A stretch of 64,000 nucleotides of DNA, from NCBI GenBank assembly GCA_964244885.1, contig CAXTKD010000004.1, positions 142,553 to 206,552 on the forward strand, in the 5' to 3' direction. How positions within the stretch are numbered: the first letter of the stretch is position 1; each line of letters begins with the position of its first letter. Below are positions 1-7,933 of the stretch, piece after piece. This stretch comes from CAXTKD01 sp964244885 (GTDB lineage: Bacteria > Pseudomonadota > Alphaproteobacteria > Sphingomonadales > Sphingomonadaceae). Position numbers and translations under genes: made by a program. The notes beneath the pieces were generated by a model that did not search any database, had not been told where the DNA came from, and saw only the letters and a program-made list of their open reading frames with translations.

Positions 1-3000
1 GGCGTGCAGGCGGACCTGGACCGGGCCGGGGACATCGGCGGCGTCGATCGCGCGCCACAGCGGGCGGAGCGCGAACAGCTCGCGCGCCGCGACGAACGCC
101 GCGCCGACGTGCGCCAGCGAGCAGCTCTGCTCCTCGGCCAGCTCGAACGCGAGCGCGATGCCGCCGCGGTTGACGATCTGGTTGGCAAGCTTGGTTGCGA
201 CGATCTCGCGGCGCAGGCGGTGATGGTCGATGGCGTCGCCGAAGCGCTCGACCAGGATCGGCGGAAACGCCATCTTGAGGTCGGCCTCGAGGATCGGGTC
301 ATCGACGACCTTCGAATCAACGAGCGCGTCCTGCAGCGCCATCTTGGTGTAGGCGAGCAGCACCGCAAGCTCGGGGCGCTGGAGGCCCTGGCGGCCCTGC
401 GCGCGCTGGCCGAGCAGGTCGTCGGTCGGCAGCCCCTCGACCGCGCGGTTGAGGCGGCCCGAGGCCTCGAGCATCTGGATGACGCGGATGTAGGACGGCA
501 GCGCCTCGACCCCGCCGCGCTCGGCGACCGAGATCGCCTGCGTCTGGCGGATGTTGTCGGCGAGGACGAGATTCGCGACGTCGTCGGTCATCTCGACCAG
601 CAAGGTGTTGCGGTCCGCGAGCGCCAGGCGGCCGGCCAGTACCTCGGGGTTCAGCGCGATCTTGATGTTGACCTCGTTGTCCGAGCAATCGACGCCCGCC
701 GAATTGTCGATGAAGTCGGTGTTGATCCGCCCACCGGCGCGCGCGAACTCGATGCGGCCGGCCTGGGTGACGCCAAGGTTGGCGCCCTCGCCCACCACCT
801 TGACCCGAAGATCGGCGCCGTTGACTCGCTGGGCGTCGTTGGCGCGGTCGCCCGCATCGGCGTTCGATTCGGCCGACGACTTCACATAGGTGCCGATGCC
901 GCCGAACCAGCAGAGATCGGCGCGGCATTTCAGGATCGCGGTCATCAGCTCGGACGGCGCGATGGCATCCACTGAGAGATCGAGCATCGCCTGGACCTCG
1001 GGCGTCAGCGGGATCGACTTCTGGTCGCGCGGGTAGATGCCGCCGCCCTTGGAGATCAGCGAGGCATCATAGTCCGCCCACGACGAGCGCGGCAGCTTGA
1101 ACATCCGGTCGCGCTCCGCCCAGCTTTTCGCCGGGTCGGGATCGGGGTCGAGGAAGATGTGGCGGTGGTCGAACGCCGCGACGAGCTTCAGAATCTTCGA
1201 CAGCAGCATGCCGTTTCCGAACACGTCGCCCGACATGTCGCCGACGCCGACGACGCGCACGACTTGCGTCTGCACATCAACGCCCATCTCGCGGAAGTGG
1301 CGCTGGACCGAGACCCAGGCACCCTTGGCGGTAATGCCCATCGCCTTGTGGTCGTAGCCGTACTGGCCGCCGCTCGCGAAGGCGTCGCCGAGCCAGAAGC
1401 CGTGCGCCTCGGATATTGCGTTCGCGATGTCGGAGAAGGTCGCGGTGCCCTTGTCGGCGGCGACGACGAGATAGGGATCGGGCGCGTCGAGGCAGACGAC
1501 GTCCGCCGGCGGCACGACAGCGCCGTCCTTCAGATTGTCGGTCAGCGACAGAAGCGCGCGGATGAAGATGCGGTAGCTCTCGGTCCCCTCGGCGAGCCAG
1601 GCGTCGCGCTGCGCGGGCGGCGGCAGCTGCTTGGGATAGAAGCCGCCCTTGGCGCCGGTCGGCACGATGACCGCGTTCTTGACCATCTGCGCCTTGACCA
1701 GCCCCAGCACCTCGGTGCGGAAGTCGTCGCGGCGGTCCGACCAGCGAAGCCCGCCGCGGGCGATCGGGCCGCCGCGCAGGTGGATACCCTCGACGCGCGG
1801 CGAATAGACCCAGATCTCGCGATAGGGGACGGGCGGCGGCAGGTTCGGCACCTTGTGGCTGTCGAGCTTGAACGCCAGCGCTTCGGGACCGCCCGGCACG
1901 AAGGCGTTGGTGCGAAGCGTCGCCTCGATCACGCTCTTGTAGAGGCGGAGGATCCGGTCGTCGTCGATCGCCGCGACACCGCCAAGCGCCGCGTCGAGAT
2001 CGGCAGTCGCATCGCCCTTGTGGTCGGGATCGTGCGCCGCCTGGAACAGGCTGATCAGCCCGTCGGTAATCGCCGGATAGCGGCGAAGCGCGTCGACGAC
2101 GGTCGCCAGCCCGTAGGCGAGGCCGGTCTGGCGGAGATAACGGAAATAGGCGCGCAGCCAGCCGACCGCGCGCGAGTCGAGCCCCGCGTCGATTACCAGC
2201 GCGTTAAAGACGTCGTTCTCCTGGCAGCCGGCGAGGACTTCGCGAAGCGCCGGCTCGACCCGGAGCGCGAGCGCCTCGATGTCGATCGCTGCGCCGTCGG
2301 CGGCCTCGAGCACGAAATCGTGGATCCATCCGAGCCTGCCGTCATCGAGGTCGAAGGGAAATTCCTCGATCACCTTGAAGCCGAAGTTCTCAAGCACCGG
2401 CACCGCTTCGGAGAGCGGGATGACCTGGCCGAGGCGGTAGATCTTGAGGCGGAGCTGGCCCGGCCTGTCGCCCTCCCGGCGATAGAGGTGGACGTCGCGC
2501 TGCGACGAATCCTCGAGCTCGGAAAGTTTCAGGATGTCGGCGGCGGCCTCCGCCGCGCTGAACTGCGCCTGATAGGCGGTCGAGAAGGCGCCGCCGTGGC
2601 TGATCGTCAGCCGCGCCGCGCGGGTCGGCCCGGCGGCGTCGGCGAGCGCCGCCTCCAGCGCGTCGCCCCAGCCGCGCACCAGCGCGATCAGCTTGCGGTT
2701 GAGCTCGGCCTCGTCGATCGTCGGCGACGACCCCTGCAGGTCGAGGACATAGTGGACACGCGCCAGCCCCTCGGCGCGAAGCTCGACGTCGTAGCGCGAG
2801 AGCCGGGCGTCGAGCGCCTCCTCCAGCATCGCGCCGACCCGCCCCCGGACGCCGCTGGTGTAGTCGTCGCGCGGCACGAAGGCCATGACCGAGACGGTGC
2901 GGCCGAACGGGTCGGCGCGCGCGAACAGCTTGGGCCGGGGCCGGTCGAGCAGCGATAAGAGGCCCATCGCCATCTTCGCCAGCCGGTCGGGCTCCAGCTG

Positions 3001-4011
3001 GAACAGCTCGTCCATCGGCAGCGATTCGAGGACATGGGTCAGCGCCTTCCCCGCATGGCTGCGCGGATCGAAGCCGAGCGTGTCGGTGACCGTGGCGACC
3101 TTGCGGCGGAGGAGCGGCACGTCACGCGGCGAGGAGGCGAGCGCCCGGCTGGTGAACAGGCCGAGGAAGCGGCAGCTGCCGGTGGCGCGGCCCTGCCGGT
3201 CGAACACGCCGATGTCGATCTCGTCATAGGCGGCGCGGCGGTGGACCTGAGAGATCGCGCGCGACTTGGTGATGACGATCGGGCGGGCGGTGTCGGGCGC
3301 GTCGTCCAGCGCCACGTCGCCGCGCAGGATGCCAAGGCTCTCGCCGCCGTCGCGGTAGCCGAGAAGCGTGAAATTGTTGGTCGCGACCCATTCGATGAAC
3401 GCCGCGTCCTCGGCGAGCTCGTGAGGTGCTACCGGCGGTGGGTTCTCGGCGAGCTGGCGCCCGGCACGGCGAAGCGCCGCGACCATCGCCGGCCAGTCGG
3501 CGACCGCGACGCGGACGTCGGCGAGCACCGAGTGCAGCGTCTCGACCAGCGCGCTCCGCGCCTTGGCGCCGACGCGCTCCACCTCGATGTAGATCAGCGA
3601 CTCGCGCGGCCCCGCGCCGAGCTCGGCGAGCTTGCCGCCCTCGTCGCGGCGGACTTGGGCGATCGGGTGCAGCAGCCGGTCGATAGTAAGGCCGGCGGCG
3701 GTGAGCGCCGCCGAGACCGAGTCGACGAGGAAGGGCATATCGTCATTGACGATGGCGAGCGCCATCCGCCTGCGGCCGGGCTTGCCCTCCAGCGATTCGA
3801 GCCGGATCGCGGGAGTGCCGGGCGCCCGTTCGGCCGCGGTCGCGGCGACGAAATCGACGACTCGCTCGGCGTCCTCCGATTCCAGGTCCTCGATCTCGCC
3901 CGGCAGCGAGCCGTCGAACAGCAATCTGGCGAGAGGGCCTCGCACCGGATCCGCTGCGAAGCGGCCGGACAGGCGGGCCGCGGCTGCGTCGGCGTCAGCG
4001 AGCGCGGACAT
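1..4011 (-). CDS. gdhB: NAD-specific glutamate dehydrogenase, large (about 180 kDa) type, 3' part cut by window edge
   Basis: It deaminates glutamate to 2-oxoglutarate with NAD in the cytoplasm, mainly a catabolic role. The reverse strand is open for 1337 codons from the ATG at 4011 to base 1 without a stop; family members are about 1,600 residues, so roughly the last 250 are outside the window. The N-terminal regulatory part carries the family motif NDDMPFLVDS near residue 80. The catalytic part has the segment GPIARGGLRWSDRR-DFRTEVLGL followed by KGGFYPK, and later DVFGNGML and FGGIGTY, as in this family. No neighbour on the left is visible; the kinase gene ends 87 bp upstream of this start and may be co-oriented with it as a unit. 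Family assignment is firm. Confidence 0.95.
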   Translation of the reverse strand, partial: MSALADADAAAARLSGRFAADPVRGPLARLLFDGSLPGEIEDLESEDAERVVDFVAATAAERAPGTPAIRLESLEGKPGRRRMALAIVNDDMPFLVDSVSAALTAAGLTIDRLLHPIAQVRRDEGGKLAELGAGPRESLIYIEVERVGAKARSALVETLHSVLADVRVAVADWPAMVAALRRAGRQLAENPPPVAPHELAEDAAFIEWVATNNFTLLGYRDGGESLGILRGDVALDDAPDTARPIVITKSRAISQVHRRAAYDEIDIGVFDRQGRATGSCRFLGLFTSRALASSPRDVPLLRRKVATVTDTLGFDPRSHAGKALTHVLESLPMDELFQLEPDRLAKMAMGLLSLLDRPRPKLFARADPFGRTVSVMAFVPRDDYTSGVRGRVGAMLEEALDARLSRYDVELRAEGLARVHYVLDLQGSSPTIDEAELNRKLIALVRGWGDALEAALADAAGPTRAARLTISHGGAFSTAYQAQFSAAEAAADILKLSELEDSSQRDVHLYRREGDRPGQLRLKIYRLGQVIPLSEAVPVLENFGFKVIEEFPFDLDDGRLGWIHDFVLEAADGAAIDIEALALRVEPALREVLAGCQENDVFNALVIDAGLDSRAVGWLRAYFRYLRQTGLAYGLATVVDALRRYPAITDGLISLFQAAHDPDHKGDATADLDAALGGVAAIDDDRILRLYKSVIEATLRTNAFVPGGPEALAFKLDSHKVPNLPPPVPYREIWVYSPRVEGIHLRGGPIARGGLRWSDRRDDFRTEVLGLVKAQMVKNAVIVPTGAKGGFYPKQLPPPAQRDAWLAEGTESYRIFIRALLSLTDNLKDGAVVPPADVVCLDAPDPYLVVAADKGTATFSDIANAISEAHGFWLGDAFASGGQYGYDHKAMGITAKGAWVSVQRHFREMGVDVQTQVVRVVGVGDMSGDVFGNGMLLSKILKLVAAFDHRHIFLDPDPDPAKSWAERDRMFKLPRSSWADYDASLISKGGGIYPRDQKSIPLTPEVQAMLDLSVDAIAPSELMTAILKCRADLCWFGGIGTYVKSSAESNADAGDRANDAQRVNGADLRVKVVGEGANLGVTQAGRIEFARAGGRINTDFIDNSAGVDCSDNEVNIKIALNPEVLAGRLALADRNTLLVEMTDDVANLVLADNIRQTQAISVAERGGVEALPSYIRVIQMLEASGRLNRAVEGLPTDDLLGQRAQGRQGLQRPELAVLLAYTKMALQDALVDSKVVDDPILEADLKMAFPPILVERFGDAIDHHRLRREIVATKLANQIVNRGGIALAFELAEEQSCSLAHVGAAFVAARELFALRPLWRAIDAADVPGPVQVRLHA

Positions 4012-4098
4012 TCGTGAACTCCCAAGGCGAGCCGTCTACGCAGCCCGGAAATGTGGCGCGCTTATGCGTCGCCGCCCGACAGGCGGCAAGGCCGGGAA

Positions 4099-5184
4099 TC
4101 AATGGCGGAGCGAAGCCTGTGGCGCCCGCATCACGCGGGCCGAGGGCAGCGTGCAGGTGACGGTGGCGCCGCGCCCGGCGCGGCTGCTGACGCGGAGGCC
4201 GCCGCCGTGCAGCTCGAACATGTGCCGCGCCACCGCGAGGCCGACGCCGGCGCTGGCGCGCGGATCGGCGCGGTCGACCTGGCGGGCGCGCGCGAACGGC
4301 TCGCTGACCCGCGCCAGCGCCTCGGCCGGGAAGCCCTGCCCCTCGTCGGCGACACCGATGCGGACGCGGCCGTCCCGGGTGCCGCTGGCGGACAGCGTCA
4401 CCGCGCCGCCGCCGAACGACAGCCCGTTGACGACGAGGTGGACGAGCGCGCGCTTCAGCCGGGCGCGGTCGCCCGACACGACCATGGGTGCAATCGAGCC
4501 GAGGACCGCCGGGGCGCCCGATGCGCGCGCCGCGAGCGGAGCCTCGTGCAGCACCTCGGCGAGCAACGGCCCGAGCTCGAACACGCTTTCCTCGAGCCGC
4601 AGGCTGCCGCTCTCTGCGCTCGCGAGGTCGAGCAGGTCGGCGACCAGCGCGGTCAGCCGGCCGCCGCTCCAGCGGATGCCGTCGGCGTAGGAGCGGTAGC
4701 GCTCGTCGGCCTCCGCGTCGCGCCCTAGGGCCCCGTGAGGCGCGAGCGCCAGAAGCTCGGCGAAGCCGACGATCGAGTTCAGCGGCGTCCTAAGCTCGTG
4801 GCTGACATGCGACAGGAAGCGCCCGCGCATCACCGCCAGCGCGTCGTCGACCATCGGCCCGATCTCGGACAGCAGCGACGCCTGCGGGCGGAAGGTCGCC
4901 ATCCATCCCGCCTCGCCGTCCCACGCCGTCGCGGTGATCGTCGCGGCGGCGCGAAGCAGCTTGCCCGAGGGCAGCGGCAGCGCCACCGGCCCCGGCGCCA
5001 TCGCCGAAAGCGGCAGCGTGAACGGCCGGCCCACCAGGCCGCCCTCGAACAGCCGGTCGGCGGCGGCATTCGCGAAGCGGACGACATTGTCGCCATCGAC
5101 GATAACCACCGCATCGTCGAGCGCCGCCGCGAGCGCGCGGAAGCGCGCGTCGGCCGTCGCTGTCGGATCGTCGTCGGTCGTCAT
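4099..5184 (-). CDS. Soluble PAS-type sensor histidine kinase
   Basis: A 361-residue sensor kinase with no membrane segment, so probably cytoplasmic. Residues about 12-100 look like a PAS sensor (ALDDAVVIVDGDNVVRFANAA). The HisKA dimerisation helix with the phosphorylated His is at SHELRTPLNSIVGFAE near residue 140. The ATPase domain has DEGQGF (G1) and GVGLAVARHMFELHGG (G2). The N box reads LVHLVVNGLSFGG, which departs from the usual N-x-x-x-N pattern. No response regulator gene is adjacent, so the partner is unknown. It lies 87 bp upstream of the glutamate dehydrogenase in the same direction. The ATG at 5184 follows a G-rich stretch that can act as ribosome binding site. Confidence 0.88.
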   Translation of the reverse strand: MTTDDDPTATADARFRALAAALDDAVVIVDGDNVVRFANAAADRLFEGGLVGRPFTLPLSAMAPGPVALPLPSGKLLRAAATITATAWDGEAGWMATFRPQASLLSEIGPMVDDALAVMRGRFLSHVSHELRTPLNSIVGFAELLALAPHGALGRDAEADERYRSYADGIRWSGGRLTALVADLLDLASAESGSLRLEESVFELGPLLAEVLHEAPLAARASGAPAVLGSIAPMVVSGDRARLKRALVHLVVNGLSFGGGAVTLSASGTRDGRVRIGVADEGQGFPAEALARVSEPFARARQVDRADPRASAGVGLAVARHMFELHGGGLRVSSRAGRGATVTCTLPSARVMRAPQASLRH

Positions 5185-5313
5185 GCGCTACACGTCCCCC
5201 CGGACGACTCAAGCTGCCCGGTCTATCGTATACTGTGCAAGCGATTCGTTAAGTTTCCGCGACCGCCGTCGGCTTGTGTTGCCCGGACCCCACTGATAAG
5301 AGCCGCGCCGGAA

Positions 5314-5389
5314 GCCGCTTTAGCTCAGCCGGTAGAGCACATCATTCGTAATGATGGGGTCAGGTGTTCGAGTCACCTAAGCGGCACCA
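5314..5389 (+). tRNA. tRNA-Thr (anticodon CGT), CCA encoded
   Basis: A full cloverleaf can be drawn: acceptor GCCGCTT pairs with AAGCGGC, D stem GCTC with GAGC, anticodon stem CATCA with TGATG around the loop TTCGTAA, and T stem AGGTG with CACCT around TTCGAGT. The anticodon is CGT, reading ACG (Thr). The discriminator A and CCA are encoded at 5386-5389. The DNA after it is unusually AT-rich. Confidence 0.96.
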
Positions 5390-6209
5390 TACATTCCGAC
5401 GGGATTTCGCAGAGTTGGAGTACGCCGTCTCCGGTGCGTAAATCCCCTCGTGCAACCGCTGCCTCGTGTCATAAAGACATACTTGGCCAACTAATTAAGT
5501 TGGGAAATGCGGGCCATGAAGAAAGCCACCCGTTAAACATATAACCGGGGACGCATTCTGCAGATGCAATATCGGCTAGGCTCGGCGTACATGGTTCCCC
5601 AATCCCGACGCCGGGCCGCACCGTTTAATTGCAGGGTGATAGCATGGTCGACGACAGCCTTTTGAGTTTGCTCCAGCTACGACCGCTGCTTGTGCTCGAA
5701 AACATGGGCCGTCGCGCAAGCCCCGAGACGTTGCTCGATTAGCCGAATGCGATGCCAAAATCGCCCGCTATGGCGCCGTGGTATTCACGGACACGGGGTT
5801 GAGGATGCGCAGCGCATCGTCATCGTCGACGGCGAGCGGGGCGACCGTCGGCAGGGGCAAGGCCGGAGGTTTGCGCGGCCTTTGCTCGCCTTCTTTTATC
5901 GAGGGGAAGGGCAGGCCGCGCCAACACCCATTCCAGCAAAGTAATGATCGAAAACGCAATTAATATTATTCTCAAAAGGAATATTTGTGAACCTAGTGTG
6001 AAGTAAAATATTAGCAATTTAGGCGACGCGCAAAATGGCTCCGTTTCCCTATCGGAGATAATTAATAATCACCTATACAAAATATCGCTTTCAGTTTATT
6101 GTATTTTATTATCGATCATTTCTGGAAAAATAACTCCAGTCGATCGAACGACTTGCCCCGCAGCTGCGCGTGGACGGCTCGCCCGTATCGCAGTTGCTTC
6201 GAGGCGTTC
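5390..6209. other. Gene-free AT-rich stretch between tRNA-Thr and the secretion operon
   Basis: No gene could be supported in these 820 bases. Only short frames occur, for example one of 65 codons on the reverse strand (5820-6017) with a hydrophobic start. From about 5940 to 6120 the DNA is far richer in A and T than the rest of the window and probably holds the promoter of the two-partner secretion operon. A small dyad CCAACT-AATTA-AGTTGG lies near 5490. The position just 3' of a tRNA gene and the base composition would fit a decayed insertion, but no integrase was recognised. Confidence 0.5.
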
Positions 6210-7877
6210 ATGTCCAGATTGGGCTTTGTGGCGGTGGCATTGCTGGCGGCCAGCCAGGCGGCGCTTGCACAGCAGGCGCCGGGCGCCGGAGGACAGCTCC
6301 AGCAGATCCCGCCCGCACCGACGGCGCCGAAGGCCGCGCCCGTCCTGCAACTGGAGCGGCAAGCCGTCCGGCTCGATACCGGCCCGGCGGGCGCGAAGGT
6401 CAGGGTCGATGCGCTTCACCTGACCGGCCAGAGCCTGTTTCCTGAAGCAGCGCTGATCGCGGCCAGCGGCTTTGTGCCCGGGAGCGAGCTCAGCCTCGCC
6501 GAACTGCGCGCGATCGCGGCGAAGATCGCAGGCTTCTACAACAAACGCGGCTATTTCCTGGCGCAGGCCTATGTGCCGGCGCAGGACATCAAGGGCGGCG
6601 CGGTCACCATCGCGGTGGTCGAGGGCCGCTACGGCAAGATCAGCCTCAACAACAGCGCGCACCTTTCGAACCGTGTCGCGCGGGGGCGGCTGCGCGGCCT
6701 CGACAGCGGCGACATCGTCGCCAGCGCGCCGCTCGAGCGCCGGCTGCTGCTGCTGTCGGACCTTCCCGGCGTCGCGGTCAGCTCGACGCTGGCGCCGGGC
6801 GCCGCGGTCGGCACGTCGGATCTCGCGGTCGACCTTACCCCCGGCCGCCGGATCGACGGCAGCGTCGAGGCCGACAACGCGGGCAATCGCTACACCGGCG
6901 CCTACCGGTTCGGCGGCACGGTCAATTTCAACAACCCGACCGGCAACGGCGACCTGTTCAGCCTGCGCATCCTCGCCTCGACCTCGGGGCTGGCCTACGG
7001 GCGCGCCGCCTATCAGGCGCCGATTGGCGACCTGACGCTCGGCGTCGCCTATTCGCACTTCCGCTACGATCTCGGCCGCGAGTTCAAGAGCCTGGAGGCG
7101 CACGGCACCGCGGACATCGCCAGCGTCTATGCGAGCTATCCGGTCATCCGGTCGCGCAACGCCAATCTCTATGCGCTGGCCGGGGCGGACGCGAAGTGGT
7201 TCAACGACAAGGTCGACGTCGTCCCGTCCCAATCGGACCGGAAGAGCCAGGTGCTGACCCTCGGCTTCGCGGCGGATTCGCACGACGGCTTCGGCGGTGG
7301 CGGTTGGAACGGCGCCTCGGCTGGCGTGTCGCTCGGCAACCTCGACATCGAAAGCCCGGCCGAGCGGGCCGCCGACGCGCTGACGGCGCGCAGCGATGGC
7401 GGCTTCGGCAAGGCGAATTTCAGCCTTTGGCGGCTACAGACCATCAGTGGTCGGCTGTCGCTCTACGGCGCGGTGCGCGGGCAGATCGCGTTCGACAACC
7501 TCGACAGTTCCGAGAAGATGGAGCTGGGCGGCGCCTATGGCGTGCGCGCCTATCCCGAGGGCGAGTCCTACGGCGACGAGGGCTATATCGCGACGATCGA
7601 GGCGCGGCTGGCGCTCAACCAGTGGGCGAGGCGGATGCCGGGCCGGCTGCAGCTGATCGGCTTCATCGACGCCGGCGAGATCCGGTACGCCCACAATCCG
7701 TGGTTCGCCGGATCGAACCATGCGCACCGCAGCGCCATCGGCACCGGGCTGGTCTGGGAGACCCCCTCCAGCTTCATCGTAAAGGCGACCTACGCGCACA
7801 AGCTCGGCGGCGCCGACGCGACGTCGGGGCCGGACAAGTCCGGCCGCTTCTGGTTCCAGGTCATCAAGTTCTTCTGA
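6210..7877 (+). CDS. Two-partner secretion outer-membrane transporter (ShlB/FhaC/HecB family, TpsB)
   Basis: A 555-residue Omp85-type beta barrel that exports the TpsA partner encoded next. A signal peptide is visible (MSRLGFVAVALLAASQAALA). The POTRA domain spans about residues 60-150 (VRVDALHLTGQSLFPEA to AVTIAVVEGRYGKI). The barrel contains the motif YGVRAYPEGE, matching the conserved VRGY/VRAY tip of the L6 loop that is essential in FhaC. The reading frame is open upstream to 6099, but the ATG at 6210 gives a clean signal peptide and follows a GAGG sequence. The C-terminus ends in Phe-Phe, as barrel proteins do. The exoprotein gene starts 56 bp downstream. Confidence 0.93.
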   Translation: MSRLGFVAVALLAASQAALAQQAPGAGGQLQQIPPAPTAPKAAPVLQLERQAVRLDTGPAGAKVRVDALHLTGQSLFPEAALIAASGFVPGSELSLAELRAIAAKIAGFYNKRGYFLAQAYVPAQDIKGGAVTIAVVEGRYGKISLNNSAHLSNRVARGRLRGLDSGDIVASAPLERRLLLLSDLPGVAVSSTLAPGAAVGTSDLAVDLTPGRRIDGSVEADNAGNRYTGAYRFGGTVNFNNPTGNGDLFSLRILASTSGLAYGRAAYQAPIGDLTLGVAYSHFRYDLGREFKSLEAHGTADIASVYASYPVIRSRNANLYALAGADAKWFNDKVDVVPSQSDRKSQVLTLGFAADSHDGFGGGGWNGASAGVSLGNLDIESPAERAADALTARSDGGFGKANFSLWRLQTISGRLSLYGAVRGQIAFDNLDSSEKMELGGAYGVRAYPEGESYGDEGYIATIEARLALNQWARRMPGRLQLIGFIDAGEIRYAHNPWFAGSNHAHRSAIGTGLVWETPSSFIVKATYAHKLGGADATSGPDKSGRFWFQVIKFF

Positions 7878-7933
7878 CAGGGCGGCCCGCGCGGCGGGCC
7901 GCCACCACCACCGTCATATCCAAGGATTATCCA

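Noticed and set aside
1159..2958. A 599-codon open frame on the forward strand
   Set aside because: It is antisense to the glutamate dehydrogenase; high GC leaves the opposite frame open and the translation has no family resemblance.
5820..6017. Small hydrophobic 65-codon frame on the reverse strand
   Set aside because: No ribosome binding site, Arg-rich tail typical of chance translation, no family.
6030..6056. TTTCCCTATCGGAG resembling the LysR-linked 44-bp element
   Set aside because: Only about 10 bases match; the AACACC block and spacing are missing.
7196..7933. Upstream extension of the exoprotein frame overlapping the FhaC-type gene
   Set aside because: Out of frame with the transporter, Arg-rich nonsense; the ATG at 7934 gives a ribosome binding site and signal peptide.
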